Assembly: GCF_016918935.1 (NCBI RefSeq)
Contig: NZ_JAFFOB010000004.1
Coordinates: 1-64,000 of the forward strand
Source of the DNA: Roseitranquillus sediminis
GTDB lineage: Bacteria > Pseudomonadota > Alphaproteobacteria > Rhodobacterales > Rhodobacteraceae
Reading direction: 5' to 3'
Length of the DNA stretch: 64,000 bases
In this document: in pieces, positions 25,401-33,788 of the stretch
Numbering within the stretch: the first letter of the stretch is position 1
Layout of the letters: each line of letters begins with the position of its first letter
Translations under genes and position numbers: made by a program
The notes under the pieces: model-generated
Database searches by the model: none
Seen by the model: only the letters and a program-made list of their open reading frames with translations
Told to the model about the DNA's origin: nothing

Positions 25401-26026
25401 CGGCGGAGTTCCAGAAGCGGGATTGAGGTGATCGAGCCGAGCCGCTCGAGGTCGAGCGTCACGTCGAGCGCATCGGTGTCGAAACGAACGGGCACGTCGA
25501 ACTCGAAGCCCGCGGTGATCGCAACGCCGGAACCCGGCGCGGCGCTGAAGGTGACGACGCCGGTGGCGGTGTCGACCGACCACCCGGAGGACTGCTCGAC
25601 GCCCGACAGCGCGATGCGCACGCTGCCCGCAACCGGCTTGGCGATGGCGCGCGTCCAGGATTGCGCGCCCGAGGCGTAGCGCTTGACCAGCTGGAAGGCG
25701 ATCGTCGTGCCGTCGCCGGTGCCGATTGATTGATCGGTTGGCCCCGGTATCTGCGACGGCAGGCAGGACTTGTGGTCGCCCCAATCCTTGAACCGGAAGC
25801 CGTAGAGCCGCCCGTTGCGCGCCTCGAAGAAGGCGACCACTGCCGCCAGATTGTCGGCGCGGCGGATGCCGTAGGCGACGTCGTAGCGGCGGCGCGAGTT
25901 GGCCCAGCTGGCGTTGCGCTCCTCGTCTCCCGAGGCGAGCTCGACGATCTGTGTGCGCCTTTCGGGGCCGCCGCGCGCGCCCCGGCTGATGTTGTCGGGA
26001 AACCGGACCTCTTGAAACGTCATCAT
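25397..26026 (-). CDS. DUF2460 distal tail protein (gp12-like)
   Basis: A 209-residue protein of the DUF2460 (TIGR02217) family: FPDNISRGARGGPERRTQIVEL at the start and FFEARNGRLYGFRFKDWGDHK in the middle. It corresponds to the RcGTA distal tail protein joining the tail tube to the baseplate. Two adjacent ATGs (26026 and 26023) are possible. It is coupled at both ends to neighbouring tail genes. Confidence 0.88.
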   Translation of the reverse strand: MMTFQEVRFPDNISRGARGGPERRTQIVELASGDEERNASWANSRRRYDVAYGIRRADNLAAVVAFFEARNGRLYGFRFKDWGDHKSCLPSQIPGPTDQSIGTGDGTTIAFQLVKRYASGAQSWTRAIAKPVAGSVRIALSGVEQSSGWSVDTATGVVTFSAAPGSGVAITAGFEFDVPVRFDTDALDVTLDLERLGSITSIPLLELRR

Positions 26027-28440
26027 ATGCCCCTCCGCCCCAGCGACACCGCACGGGCGATGTCCGCCGCGACCTGCGTGCGGGACTGCCGGAAGCTCTC
26101 GGCGTCGCGGGCCATGATGGTGACGTTGACCCCGCCGCCCGCGCCGTAGCTCTGTGCCTCGCGGCGCGACAGCACCCGCTCGCCGCGCTGCAGGATTGCG
26201 GGCACCTCGTCGTGACGAAGCCCGGGCATGCCGCCACCATGCATCCGGGGCGCGGCAGCGAAGGCCATGGCCGGGACCATCCGCGAGGGTCCGGCGGATC
26301 CGACCATCCCGCCCGCATGCAGGACGTTGGCGAAGATGCCGCCAGCACCGGAGAACACGCCGGAGAGCGCGTTGGCGATCGGCCCAAGGATGAAACGTCG
26401 CGCCGCCAGCTGGGCGAGATCGGCCAGCAGCGAGGTGACCAGGTCGCGGAAGTTCAGCTTGCCGGTCTTCACGAACTGGCCCACGGCGTTCTCCGCCGAC
26501 TGGAAGGCGCCGACGAGGCTCTGGCCTATGTCGCCGCCAATGTCGCGGGCCTTGCTGGCGTAGTCGGACAGCGCCGCCGTGACCGCCTGCCAGCCGGTGA
26601 CGGCGGCCTCGGTTGCGGGCCCCGCCGCATCAGCGGCAGCCCCGGCCGCCGCGCCTGCATCTGTTGCAGCGCGCCCGGCATCGCCGAGCGCCGTCTCCAG
26701 CCGCTCGGCCGCTGCGGTGGCCTCGGTCAACGCATCGGCACTCGCCTCGTCGGTGCCGCGCACCGCGTCGCGCAGAGCCTGCCAGCTTTCGAGCGGCGCA
26801 CGAGCCCCTTCGGCCAGATCGCGTGCGGCTCCGCGATAGAGGTTCGCGGACTCGAGCGCGCGGTTCGCCGCGTCGGTCAGGCCCAGATCGGGCGCGGTGA
26901 GCGGGTTGTCCTCGAAGGCCCGGTCGAACGCCGCCTGCGCCGCCGTCGTGGCGGCGCTGGCCGCGCCCTCGAAGCGGTTCTCGATCTCGCCGAGGTCGAG
27001 GTCGGGCACCAGCGAGATGCGGCGCTCCGACCCGAGCGCTTCCAGCCCCTGGTTGATGCCGCCGATGAATCCGTTGATGCGCGAGACGACGCCGTTCAGC
27101 ATCGCCTCGACGCCGTCGACCAAGCTGTTCGCCGCCTGGAACGCCAGATCGCCGATGGCCGCGGGCAGCAGGCCCCAGATCGCCTTGATCGCCTCATAGG
27201 CGCCCTCGAAGGTGTTCGCGGCGGTGTTGCCGAAGCCCACGACGCTCTCGATGGCGCTCTGCATGCCCGACGCCGCATCGGCCTTCAGGTCGAAGAACAT
27301 CGCTGTGGCGGCGGCACCCGCCGCTGCGGCGCCCATCCTGATGCGTTCCCAGACCTCGACCGCGAGGTCCTTCAGGAGCGACATCGCCTCGCCGAACCCA
27401 CCCGCACCGGAGACGAGCCGGGTGAACTGGTAGACGAGTTCGCCCGCGCCGACGATGAGCGCCCCGATGCCGGTGCGGATCAGCGCACCTCGCAGGACGA
27501 CGAGCGCCGTGGCAAGGCCACGGACCGAAAGGGCAGCAGCGGCCATGCCAGCCACCCAACGTCCCGTAAGCAACGCCGCGAAGGTGGCGGCATAGGTGGT
27601 CAGGCGGCCGATGTTGTCGAAGAGACCGCGGATCGCGATGCCGAGCGGCCCGGTGCGGCTGGCGACTGCCGCCATGGCATTCGCGACCGCTTCCAGCGCC
27701 GGAGCCGCTGCGACCGCCAGCTGGTTCGACAGCCCGCGCCAGATGAGGCCGAGCCTTGAGATTGCATCGTTCGTCCGCTCGATCTGATCGGCGTCCTGCT
27801 CCGAGACGACCACTCCGAAGGCAAGGACGTCCTCGGTCGCCTGGCGCAGCGTCGCGGTGTCGATCCGCGACATGGCGATGGAGCCTTCCTCGCCGAAGAG
27901 CTGGCCCGCAACGGCGGCACGTTCGGCGGCGGGCACGAAGCTCTCGATCGCCGCGTTGATCGCCCCGACCCGCTGGTCCAGCGGCAGGGCGATAAGCTCG
28001 CTGGCCGATAGTCCCAGCCGGTCCAGCGCGTCGGCGGCAGGACCGGTCCCGGCGGCCGCCTGGCTGAGACGACGCGTCAGATCCTTGGTGGCCTGCTCGA
28101 TGCCGGACATCGACACGCCCGCCAGTTCGCCCGCACGCTCGAGCGTTTGGATCGAGGCGACGGTGGTGCCGAGCGACTGCGCCAGCTTGGCCTGCGCATC
28201 GACAGTCTGCAGACCGGACCGGATCATCGCCACGCCTGCGGCGGCAGCGGCTGCCACGGCGGCGGCGGCAGCGACGCGCACCCGCCGCGAGAAGGCCGCG
28301 AGCCGGGCGTTGGCCGCTTCCATCTCCCGGCTCAGCCGCCCGAAGCCGCGCGACCCGGCTTCACCCACGCCTTCCAGCTCGGCGCGCACCTGTCGCCCGC
28401 CCACGGCCGCGAGGCGGACGGACACTCGCTTTTCAGCCAT
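26023..28440 (-). CDS. tail tape-measure protein
   Basis: An 805-residue protein that sets tail length. It starts with a coiled region, then a very Ala-rich hydrophobic stretch (VRVAAAAAVAAAAAAGVAM, about 55-72), further long helices and hydrophobic segments around 290-340, and a Gly-rich C terminus. The sequence LAQSLGTTVASIQTLERAGELAG is typical of lambda-type tape measures. Its ATG overlaps the stop of the frameshifted chaperone extension, as expected for this gene order. Confidence 0.87.
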   Translation of the reverse strand: MAEKRVSVRLAAVGGRQVRAELEGVGEAGSRGFGRLSREMEAANARLAAFSRRVRVAAAAAVAAAAAAGVAMIRSGLQTVDAQAKLAQSLGTTVASIQTLERAGELAGVSMSGIEQATKDLTRRLSQAAAGTGPAADALDRLGLSASELIALPLDQRVGAINAAIESFVPAAERAAVAGQLFGEEGSIAMSRIDTATLRQATEDVLAFGVVVSEQDADQIERTNDAISRLGLIWRGLSNQLAVAAAPALEAVANAMAAVASRTGPLGIAIRGLFDNIGRLTTYAATFAALLTGRWVAGMAAAALSVRGLATALVVLRGALIRTGIGALIVGAGELVYQFTRLVSGAGGFGEAMSLLKDLAVEVWERIRMGAAAAGAAATAMFFDLKADAASGMQSAIESVVGFGNTAANTFEGAYEAIKAIWGLLPAAIGDLAFQAANSLVDGVEAMLNGVVSRINGFIGGINQGLEALGSERRISLVPDLDLGEIENRFEGAASAATTAAQAAFDRAFEDNPLTAPDLGLTDAANRALESANLYRGAARDLAEGARAPLESWQALRDAVRGTDEASADALTEATAAAERLETALGDAGRAATDAGAAAGAAADAAGPATEAAVTGWQAVTAALSDYASKARDIGGDIGQSLVGAFQSAENAVGQFVKTGKLNFRDLVTSLLADLAQLAARRFILGPIANALSGVFSGAGGIFANVLHAGGMVGSAGPSRMVPAMAFAAAPRMHGGGMPGLRHDEVPAILQRGERVLSRREAQSYGAGGGVNVTIMARDAESFRQSRTQVAADIARAVSLGRRGI

Positions 28441-29115
28441 CAGGTCGTTCCATCTGTTCGTTAAGCTTGGCGACCATCACCGCTTCGATGACGGGCAGCA
28501 GTTCGGCCATGGCGAGCGGCGGCACGCCGAGCGCATCACCGAGCGCCAGCGCTGCCGACATGTCCCATCCGATCACCGCGCCCGGCAGCACGCGAAGCTG
28601 ACCACCGAGACGGCCGACCAGGTCCCAGACCTGCCAGCCCTCCGGCGTTTCCGGACGGTTCAGCCGCGCCGGGCAGTCCGGGCAGGCTTGCTCGCGGCCC
28701 TCGTAGGGTGCGCAGGCCTGGCAGTATCGCTCGCCCCCGCCGAAGGACCATTCGGCGAGAGCGCAGAGGCGTTTTTTTCCTGTTCCAGCAGCAGGCCCTT
28801 CGAGACGTAGGTGAGCTGGAAGGCCTCGAAGATCGGCCAGACATCGAGCAGCGCGTCGATGGCCTCGGGGCTCGGGTCGATGGGATTGCCGTCGGCGTCG
28901 CCGATGCCGTCCCAGGCGAGCACCGCCCGCCGCGCGAGAGCCTTGGCGAAGGCGACCGCGCGCTCCTCGTCGGAAGCCTCCTCCGGAACGGCCTCGACGG
29001 CCGGATCGCTGCGGGTCGCCACCATCAGCGCCGTGGTCAGCGTGCGGAGTTGCACCCGAACCCCGGGCGCCAGGTCGTGCCAGTGCGGGGCGTTGGTCAG
29101 GTCGAGCGTGAGCAT
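28433..29115 (-). CDS. tail assembly chaperone, -1 frameshift fusion product (GT-like)
   Basis: Predicted 227-residue product: 115 codons of the chaperone frame, then a -1 slip at 28771-28777, then 112 codons to the TGA at 28435-28433. The added domain is Cys-rich, with CQAC and CPDC pairs in its first third suggesting zinc binding. The domain has no ATG, GTG or TTG of its own ahead of these motifs, so frameshifting is the simplest way to express it. Lambda gpG/gpGT is the precedent. Not experimentally shown here. Confidence 0.7.
28660..29115 (-). CDS. tail assembly chaperone, unshifted product (G-like)
   Basis: A 151-residue protein, starting MLTLDLTNAPHWHDLAPGV at 29115 (TGATG junction with the tail tube gene). 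It is acidic-helical in the middle and ends in a low-complexity tail (SPNGPSAGASDTARPAHPTR). Location between tail tube and tape measure is the invariant place for the tail assembly chaperone in siphophages. The low-complexity tail downstream of the slippery site suggests the frame is not under strong constraint there. Confidence 0.78.
   Translation of the reverse strand: MLTLDLTNAPHWHDLAPGVRVQLRTLTTALMVATRSDPAVEAVPEEASDEERAVAFAKALARRAVLAWDGIGDADGNPIDPSPEAIDALLDVWPIFEAFQLTYVSKGLLLEQEKNASALSPNGPSAGASDTARPAHPTRAASKPARTARRG
28738..28777 (-). promoter_or_regulatory. programmed -1 ribosomal frameshift signal
   Basis: Minus-strand heptamer A-AAA-AAC (28777-28771) in phase with codons GAA AAA AAC matches X-XXY-YYZ exactly. 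Thirteen bases downstream is a perfect seven-pair hairpin, CGCCGAA / TTCGGCG (28757-28738, six-base loop), a possible stimulator. The seven-A run could alternatively reflect a sequencing error. Confidence 0.7.
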
Positions 29116-30056
29116 CAGTACACCTCTATGTCGTTGATCAGGGTTGCGGTGCACATCCGGCCGATGACGCCGTCGCGCGCGGCCTGCCAGTCGAAGGTCG
29201 CCTGCACGCCCTGCGGCCCGGAGATCTCGATCCGTGGGCGCGGCAGGTAGACGGCGTGCACGGTGAAGGTGAAGCTTTCGCCCGAGGGCAGAACGTAGGC
29301 GAACTCCATCTCGCAGGCTTCGCCGTTGATGGCCTGCGTCACCAGCGTCTGGTCAGCAAAGCGCACCTCGATCCGGCCGGTCAGTGCGGCGATGGAGGGG
29401 TCCGCCCCGTCGATGCGGCCGTCGTTCCGGATGGTCTCGATCCGGTCGAGATTGTTGGCATAGGTGATCTCGGCCGAGACCACGTTGCCGAGCGCCGTCC
29501 CGTTCCGGGTGATCGCTCCGTTGAAATGCCCGAAGCGCTTCAGCTCCAGCGCGGCGGGCGTTCCGGCGCTCGTGGTCGTGCCCACCGTCTCGCCCTGCGC
29601 CACCAGCCGCGCGGTTGCCGTCAGCAGGCCCGAGCGCTGCATCTGCCAGGTGATCTGGTCGAGGACGCAGCCGGAATACATCGCATAGCGCGGCACCTCC
29701 GGCATGCCGGTCTCGATCGACATCGAGGGCAGCGTCCAGGACCCCGACTGGAACTCGTGGCTGTACGGCGCCTCCGCGCCGGTGGTCGTGGGCGCGCCGA
29801 AGGCGGCCTTCAGCCAAAATCCGAAAGCCTCGGCGTCGAGCGGCACGACGACATCGCCGTCCGCCGTCACCGCGTCCTTGATCGGCGCCAGCGGATCGCG
29901 GCCGTATCCCAGCAGCTCGGAGTTCAAGAGCGGCTGCTCCGCGCCAAGCGAGGAGCTGGCGAAGGGCATACGTCTGAAGCCGCTCGCGGGCGGCGTTCCA
30001 TAGGTCGTCTCGAACGCAAGCGCCATCAGCGCCCGCGCCCCCTGGGCTCGTGCCAT
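29115..30056 (-). CDS. major tail tube protein
   Basis: A 313-residue protein of the phage tail tube family, with the typical N terminus RALMALAFETTYGTPP and Ig-like beta-rich composition. Motifs such as ELLGYGRDPLAPIKDAVTADGDVVVPLD are characteristic of the family. It polymerises into the tail tube around the tape measure. It lies between the terminator and chaperone genes. Full length by comparison with relatives. Confidence 0.82.
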   Translation of the reverse strand: MARAQGARALMALAFETTYGTPPASGFRRMPFASSSLGAEQPLLNSELLGYGRDPLAPIKDAVTADGDVVVPLDAEAFGFWLKAAFGAPTTTGAEAPYSHEFQSGSWTLPSMSIETGMPEVPRYAMYSGCVLDQITWQMQRSGLLTATARLVAQGETVGTTTSAGTPAALELKRFGHFNGAITRNGTALGNVVSAEITYANNLDRIETIRNDGRIDGADPSIAALTGRIEVRFADQTLVTQAINGEACEMEFAYVLPSGESFTFTVHAVYLPRPRIEISGPQGVQATFDWQAARDGVIGRMCTATLINDIEVY

Positions 30057-30079
30057 CGTCGTCTCCTGTGGTCGTTGGG

Positions 30080-30499
30080 TCAGGCCAGCGGGTCGGCCGT
30101 GGAATAGTGCAGCACCACCGGGATCACGGCGGCCTTCAGGCTCGCCGCGCCCTCGACCGGCAGATCGACCGGGCGCGGGGCTTCGGCCTCGACCCAGTAG
30201 CAGAGCCCGCCCAGTGTACGGTCGGCGGCGAGCGCGGTGCCGATGCTGGCGGTCAGCGTGTCGAAGGCGACGTCACGCGCCGCGCCTTGAACGACCGCCT
30301 CGATCTCGGCGCGGTGCTGGTAGTGGTAGCGCAGGGGCGACAGCGTGACCTCCGGCTCGCCCGGCTCGCCATCGCGCAGGATCAGCAGGCCATCGGGTGG
30401 TATGCGCTCGGGCAGCACCTCGCCGCGCAAGGCGGTAGCGGCCAGCGCCGAGAGCCGCGCGTGCAGCGCGGCGAGGATGGTTTCCCGAGCGGTCGGCAT
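30080..30499 (-). CDS. tail terminator/completion protein
   Basis: A 139-residue protein with the N terminus MPTARETILAALHARLSAL and a mixed alpha/beta pattern, as in tail terminator (gpU-like) proteins. Position immediately before the tail tube gene supports the role of capping the tail and joining it to the head. Assignment rests on order and size. It is separated from the next phage gene upstream (31817-32446) by the inserted dmeRF cassette. Confidence 0.65.
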   Translation of the reverse strand: MPTARETILAALHARLSALAATALRGEVLPERIPPDGLLILRDGEPGEPEVTLSPLRYHYQHRAEIEAVVQGAARDVAFDTLTASIGTALAADRTLGGLCYWVEAEAPRPVDLPVEGAASLKAAVIPVVLHYSTADPLA

Positions 30500-30548
30500 G
30501 GATGGTCATCGCACTTGCTGAAGTCGAAGCATTGTGAAGGTCGATAGT

Positions 30549-30565
30549 ATAGGGTAGGCTCCTAT
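30549..30565 (+). promoter_or_regulatory. candidate DmeR operator
   Basis: The dyad ATAGG-n7-CCTAT (30549-30565) lies immediately upstream of the dmeR ATG at 30569. A/T-flanked G-C tracts of this type are recognised by RcnR/CsoR-family repressors. The site would block dmeRF transcription when no metal is bound. Confidence 0.55.
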
Positions 30566-30568
30566 CCC

Positions 30569-30841
30569 ATGAGTCACTCCGTCGAGAAAAAATCGAAGCT
30601 CCTCGCCCGGGTCCGCCGTCTCAAGGGCCAGATGGAAGCCATCGAACGCGCGCTGGAGGTGGAAGCGTCCTGCGCCGAGATCCTCAACCTGGCCGCCTCG
30701 GTTCGCGGGGCGACCAATGGCCTCGTTGTCGAGCTGCTCGAGGATCACCTGCGCAATCACGTTGTCGATGCGGAGAGCGACGCTCTCCGAAGCTCCGGAG
30801 CGGCGGAACTGATCGAGGTCATGAGAAGGCACCTGAAATGA
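30569..30841 (+). CDS. dmeR: DmeR, RcnR/CsoR-family Ni/Co-responsive repressor
   Basis: A 90-residue all-helical repressor. The N terminus MSHSVEKKSKLLARVRRLKGQ is diagnostic. The four metal ligands of E. coli RcnR are conserved at identical positions: H3, C35, H60 and H64, which points to Ni(II)/Co(II) rather than Cu(I) sensing. The stop overlaps the dmeF start by four bases. It runs opposite to the phage genes around it, so it must have its own promoter in the 69 bases upstream. Confidence 0.88.
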   Translation: MSHSVEKKSKLLARVRRLKGQMEAIERALEVEASCAEILNLAASVRGATNGLVVELLEDHLRNHVVDAESDALRSSGAAELIEVMRRHLK

Positions 30842-31812
30842 GCCGAGACACCGCCACCGTCGGTCCGCACGAGCATGTCTTTCTGGGCGAGGACCACGCG
30901 CGCAACGAGCGGCGCACCTGGCTGGTGATCGCGCTCACCGCGACCATGATGGTCGCGGAAATCACGGCTGGAACGGTCTTCGGCTCAATGGCGCTGCTCG
31001 CGGACGGGTGGCACATGTCCACCCACGCCTCGGCGTTGCTGATCACGGCGCTCGCCTACCGCTACGCCCGCAGGCATGCGCGCAACCCGCGCTTCACCTT
31101 CGGGACCGGCAAGCTCGGCGATCTCGCCGCGTTCGGCAGCGCCACGGTTCTGGCCATCGTCGCCCTGCTGATCGGCTGGGAAAGTTTCGTGCGGCTCCGC
31201 AATCCCGTGCCGATCAGCTTCGACGAGGCGATCGTGGTGGCCGTGATCGGCCTCGTGGTGAACCTCGTCAGCGCTTGGCTGCTCAAGGACGACCATGCCC
31301 ATCATCACGGACACGGGCATCACCACCATCATCACAATGACCACGCGCACGAACATGATCAGGACGGCTCCGCGCGTGCCGGTCACCGCGACAACAACCT
31401 GCGCGCCGCCTATTTCCATGTTCTCGCTGACGCGCTGACCTCAGTGATGGCGATCGTCGCCCTGCTGGCGGGACGCAGCTACGGCTGGGTCTGGCTGGAT
31501 CCGGTGATCGGCATCGTCGGCGCCCTTGTCATCGCGCGGTGGTCGTGGGGCCTGCTGCGGGACAGCGGGGCGGTTCTGTTGGACTATGCCGCTGAAGGCG
31601 AAGACCTGCCGGACGAAGTCCGCGCGGCGATCGAGAATGAGCATGATGAGATCATCGACCTTCACGTCTGGCAGCTTGGGCCGGGACATCACGGCGCCAT
31701 CATCTCGATCCTGAGCGCCGAGCCGAAACCGGTCATGGAGTACCGGAAGCGGCTGGAAGGGGTACATGAACTCGCGCACGTGACGATCGAGGTTCACGAC
31801 AGAGCAGCCTGA
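30838..31812 (+). CDS. dmeF: DmeF, CDF-family Co/Ni efflux transporter
   Basis: A 324-residue cation diffusion facilitator. Six helices are visible, with conserved ADGWHMSTHASALLITA in helix 2 and FHVLADALTSVMAIVALLAG in helix 5 providing the transport-site His/Asp. A very His-rich cytoplasmic loop (HHHGHGHHHHHHNDHAHEH, about residue 155-175) is typical of DmeF. It exports Co and Ni. The gene ends four bases before the convergent phage gene at 31817, so phage late transcription is antisense to it. Confidence 0.92.
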   Translation: MSRDTATVGPHEHVFLGEDHARNERRTWLVIALTATMMVAEITAGTVFGSMALLADGWHMSTHASALLITALAYRYARRHARNPRFTFGTGKLGDLAAFGSATVLAIVALLIGWESFVRLRNPVPISFDEAIVVAVIGLVVNLVSAWLLKDDHAHHHGHGHHHHHHNDHAHEHDQDGSARAGHRDNNLRAAYFHVLADALTSVMAIVALLAGRSYGWVWLDPVIGIVGALVIARWSWGLLRDSGAVLLDYAAEGEDLPDEVRAAIENEHDEIIDLHVWQLGPGHHGAIISILSAEPKPVMEYRKRLEGVHELAHVTIEVHDRAA

Positions 31813-31816
31813 AGGA

Positions 31817-32446
31817 TCACATCCGTCCTTCCAACCAGTTCGCCACGATCAGCCCCGGCACCGCATCATGCGCGCGCTCTGCGTCCCGCGCGAGATCAAG
31901 CCGCTTCGGCAGCTTGACCTGCGGCACGAGAAGGAAGATCGGCGCCGTCACCTGGCCGCGGCCGGTCTTCGCGCGCGACACGACCGCCTGGCCCTTCGTG
32001 TTGAGCCGTCCCTCCGCCACCAGCAGGCTCGGACCCGTCCGGCGATAGACGAAGCGCAGGCGCAGGCCACGGCGGCGTTCCCATTCGCCGGGCGTGATCC
32101 TGCCGCCGCGGAGGGACTTGCCCGCCGCGGGCAGCGGGATCGCCAGCCAGAAGCCATTTTTCGAGCGGATCAGCGGGCCGGTGTCATGCGCGCCGACGAT
32201 GACCGGCGCTTTCGACCAGACCAGCGCCGCGGCGTCGAGACTCTCGCCCGACCGCGGGAAGTTTTGGCTTCGGATCGAGTTGGCCAGCCGTGTGCCGAGC
32301 CCTGAGCCGCTGATCTGCAGCCTCCACGCGGTCTTCAGCCCGGTCCCGGCCACACGCATCGCGGCCGTCACAGCGCGTTCGCCCGCCGCGACCTCGGCCG
32401 CCATCATCGCCACGATGTCGGGATCGATGTCGAGCTTCAGTTTCAC
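31817..32446 (-). CDS. phage neck/tail-completion protein (DUF6441-like)
   Basis: A 209-residue protein with N-terminal helices (IVAMMAAEVAAGERAVTAAMR) and a basic middle (TPGEWERRRGLRLRFVYRR). In related prophages such proteins lie between head-tail joining and tail terminator genes. The DUF6441 label is from memory. Its stop is only four bases from dmeF, and its expected downstream neighbour lies 1.3 kb away beyond the cassette. Confidence 0.65.
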   Translation of the reverse strand: MKLKLDIDPDIVAMMAAEVAAGERAVTAAMRVAGTGLKTAWRLQISGSGLGTRLANSIRSQNFPRSGESLDAAALVWSKAPVIVGAHDTGPLIRSKNGFWLAIPLPAAGKSLRGGRITPGEWERRRGLRLRFVYRRTGPSLLVAEGRLNTKGQAVVSRAKTGRGQVTAPIFLLVPQVKLPKRLDLARDAERAHDAVPGLIVANWLEGRM

Positions 32447-32754
32447 GCGGGCCTCAGATCCACGGTCCAGACGAGCCGCTCGCGGTCACGGACAGGCTCT
32501 CCCTGAATGAGGAAGACCTCGCTCTCGATCTCGACCCGGTCGCCGGGGCGCGGGTTCGGAACCTCGGCGATGCGCAGGTCAAGCCGGGCCGATTCCGACC
32601 AGAGCCGCGCATCGCCGAAGGCCGTGGTGTCATCCGGCCGCCGAACGATCGCGCGCACCGGCGCCGGGGTGCCGCCATCGGCGGTGTAGGCGACGTCGCG
32701 CGCGAGATGGGCGTCCGCAAACAGTGCATCGAGGGCGGTGGTGAAGGCGCTCAT
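32443..32754 (-). CDS. head-tail joining protein (gpFII-like)
   Basis: A 103-residue beta-rich protein. The sequence PGDRVEIESEVFLIQGEPVRD with an acidic N terminus resembles head-tail joining proteins of lambda-like phages. It overlaps the next gene by four bases and its start touches the major capsid stop, so it is in the expected location for a connector component. Confidence 0.7.
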   Translation of the reverse strand: MSAFTTALDALFADAHLARDVAYTADGGTPAPVRAIVRRPDDTTAFGDARLWSESARLDLRIAEVPNPRPGDRVEIESEVFLIQGEPVRDRERLVWTVDLRPA

Positions 32755-33767
32755 CAGGTTCGCCGTGCGCTCCGCAGTACCTGCGGCCGGGTGCAGATCG
32801 GCAGCGGATTGCTCTCAATCTCGAGCCGCACCCACTCGTCGCGGTCCCGGTCGGGGATTGAGCGCGCGTAGAGCGGCAGGCCGAGCGTGTTGACCGTCTC
32901 GAACGTGTCCGCCGGCGCGTAGTAAATCTCGAAGAGCCCCTCAACGCCTTCGGGATAGAAATATGCCTTGTCCGGCGGCACGCCGAAGGCGGCATTGCCG
33001 CGGTAGCGCCGGAAGGTGATGCCGCCGAAGCTGACTTCTTCCGAGGGGCGGCTGCGCAGATCGGCCGCGGCCGCGGTGTTCAGATAGGTCTCGCGGACCT
33101 CCTTGTGCGCGACGAGATCGGCAAAGAAGGCCGAGCCGCATTCCGCGCGCAGCTGCACCGCCCCGGTCGAGAGGCCGCCAAGGCTGTCCTCGACATCCTC
33201 GATCAGCGCCTGACATTTCTTGCGCAGCGCGCCCGAGCCCGGCGAGGCGTTGTCGAGGTCGAAATCGACCTCGGCGGCCGGCGTGATCGCGAACTCGGTG
33301 AAGTAGTCGATCACCGTCGCCCCGTCCTTGGGGTCGAGCACCCGGCCCTGGATGCCGTTCAGCAGGTGGAACTCGAAGGTGGCCTCGGCGTCGGAGCGGA
33401 GCCGCCGCAGCCGGCGCGCCACTTCGACTTGGATCTGCTGGGTCTCGCTTTCCTGGCCAAAAGCGCGGATGCCCTGGATCTCCGAGGCCCAGAGCACATC
33501 CTGCTTCTTGAACTGCCGGCAGACGAAGGCGCGCACGTCCCGGCGCTCGGGCACCTGCTGTTCGTAGGCCGAGCCGCGCTCGGAGAACGGGATCAGCGAC
33601 AGCGTGCCGTCGCGGCTCTCGATCACGACGGTGCGCGTGCGCACGCCGCGGTCGGAGAAGAGGCCGGAACCGGAGAGGGTGGCGGGCTTGAAGGGGATGT
33701 TCTCGAGTGCGCGGGTGAGCTCGATGACCGAGAAGGCGTCGGTCTCGAAGATGTCCATGGTGGCCAT
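32754..33767 (-). CDS. major capsid protein, lambda gpE type
   Basis: A 337-residue protein of the phage capsid E family. The N terminus MDIFETDAFSVIELTRALENIP is characteristic, as are AFVCRQFKKQDVLWASEIQGIR and FGGITFRRYRG. Length equals lambda gpE (341). It assembles the icosahedral shell together with the decoration protein encoded just upstream. Full length, no frameshift. Confidence 0.92.
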   Translation of the reverse strand: MATMDIFETDAFSVIELTRALENIPFKPATLSGSGLFSDRGVRTRTVVIESRDGTLSLIPFSERGSAYEQQVPERRDVRAFVCRQFKKQDVLWASEIQGIRAFGQESETQQIQVEVARRLRRLRSDAEATFEFHLLNGIQGRVLDPKDGATVIDYFTEFAITPAAEVDFDLDNASPGSGALRKKCQALIEDVEDSLGGLSTGAVQLRAECGSAFFADLVAHKEVRETYLNTAAAADLRSRPSEEVSFGGITFRRYRGNAAFGVPPDKAYFYPEGVEGLFEIYYAPADTFETVNTLGLPLYARSIPDRDRDEWVRLEIESNPLPICTRPQVLRSARRT

Positions 33768-33788
33768 GGCGGGTCTCCTTGGGAAGAA

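Noticed and set aside
24516-26387. 623-codon leftward frame covering the DUF2460 and tape-measure genes
   Set aside because: Only its C-terminal 294 residues (from 25400) look like a real protein, the DUF2163 product. The rest is a shadow reading of other tail genes.
28536-28844. 102-codon frame in the third phase across the tail chaperone region
   Set aside because: It is Arg/Pro-rich with no recognisable pattern. The -1 frame gives a better protein and has the frameshift signal.
30569-30841. DmeR as a copper-sensing CsoR
   Set aside because: H3, C35, H60 and H64 match the RcnR Ni/Co ligand set, and the partner is a DmeF-type CDF, so Cu(I) sensing is less likely despite the copper genes elsewhere in the window.
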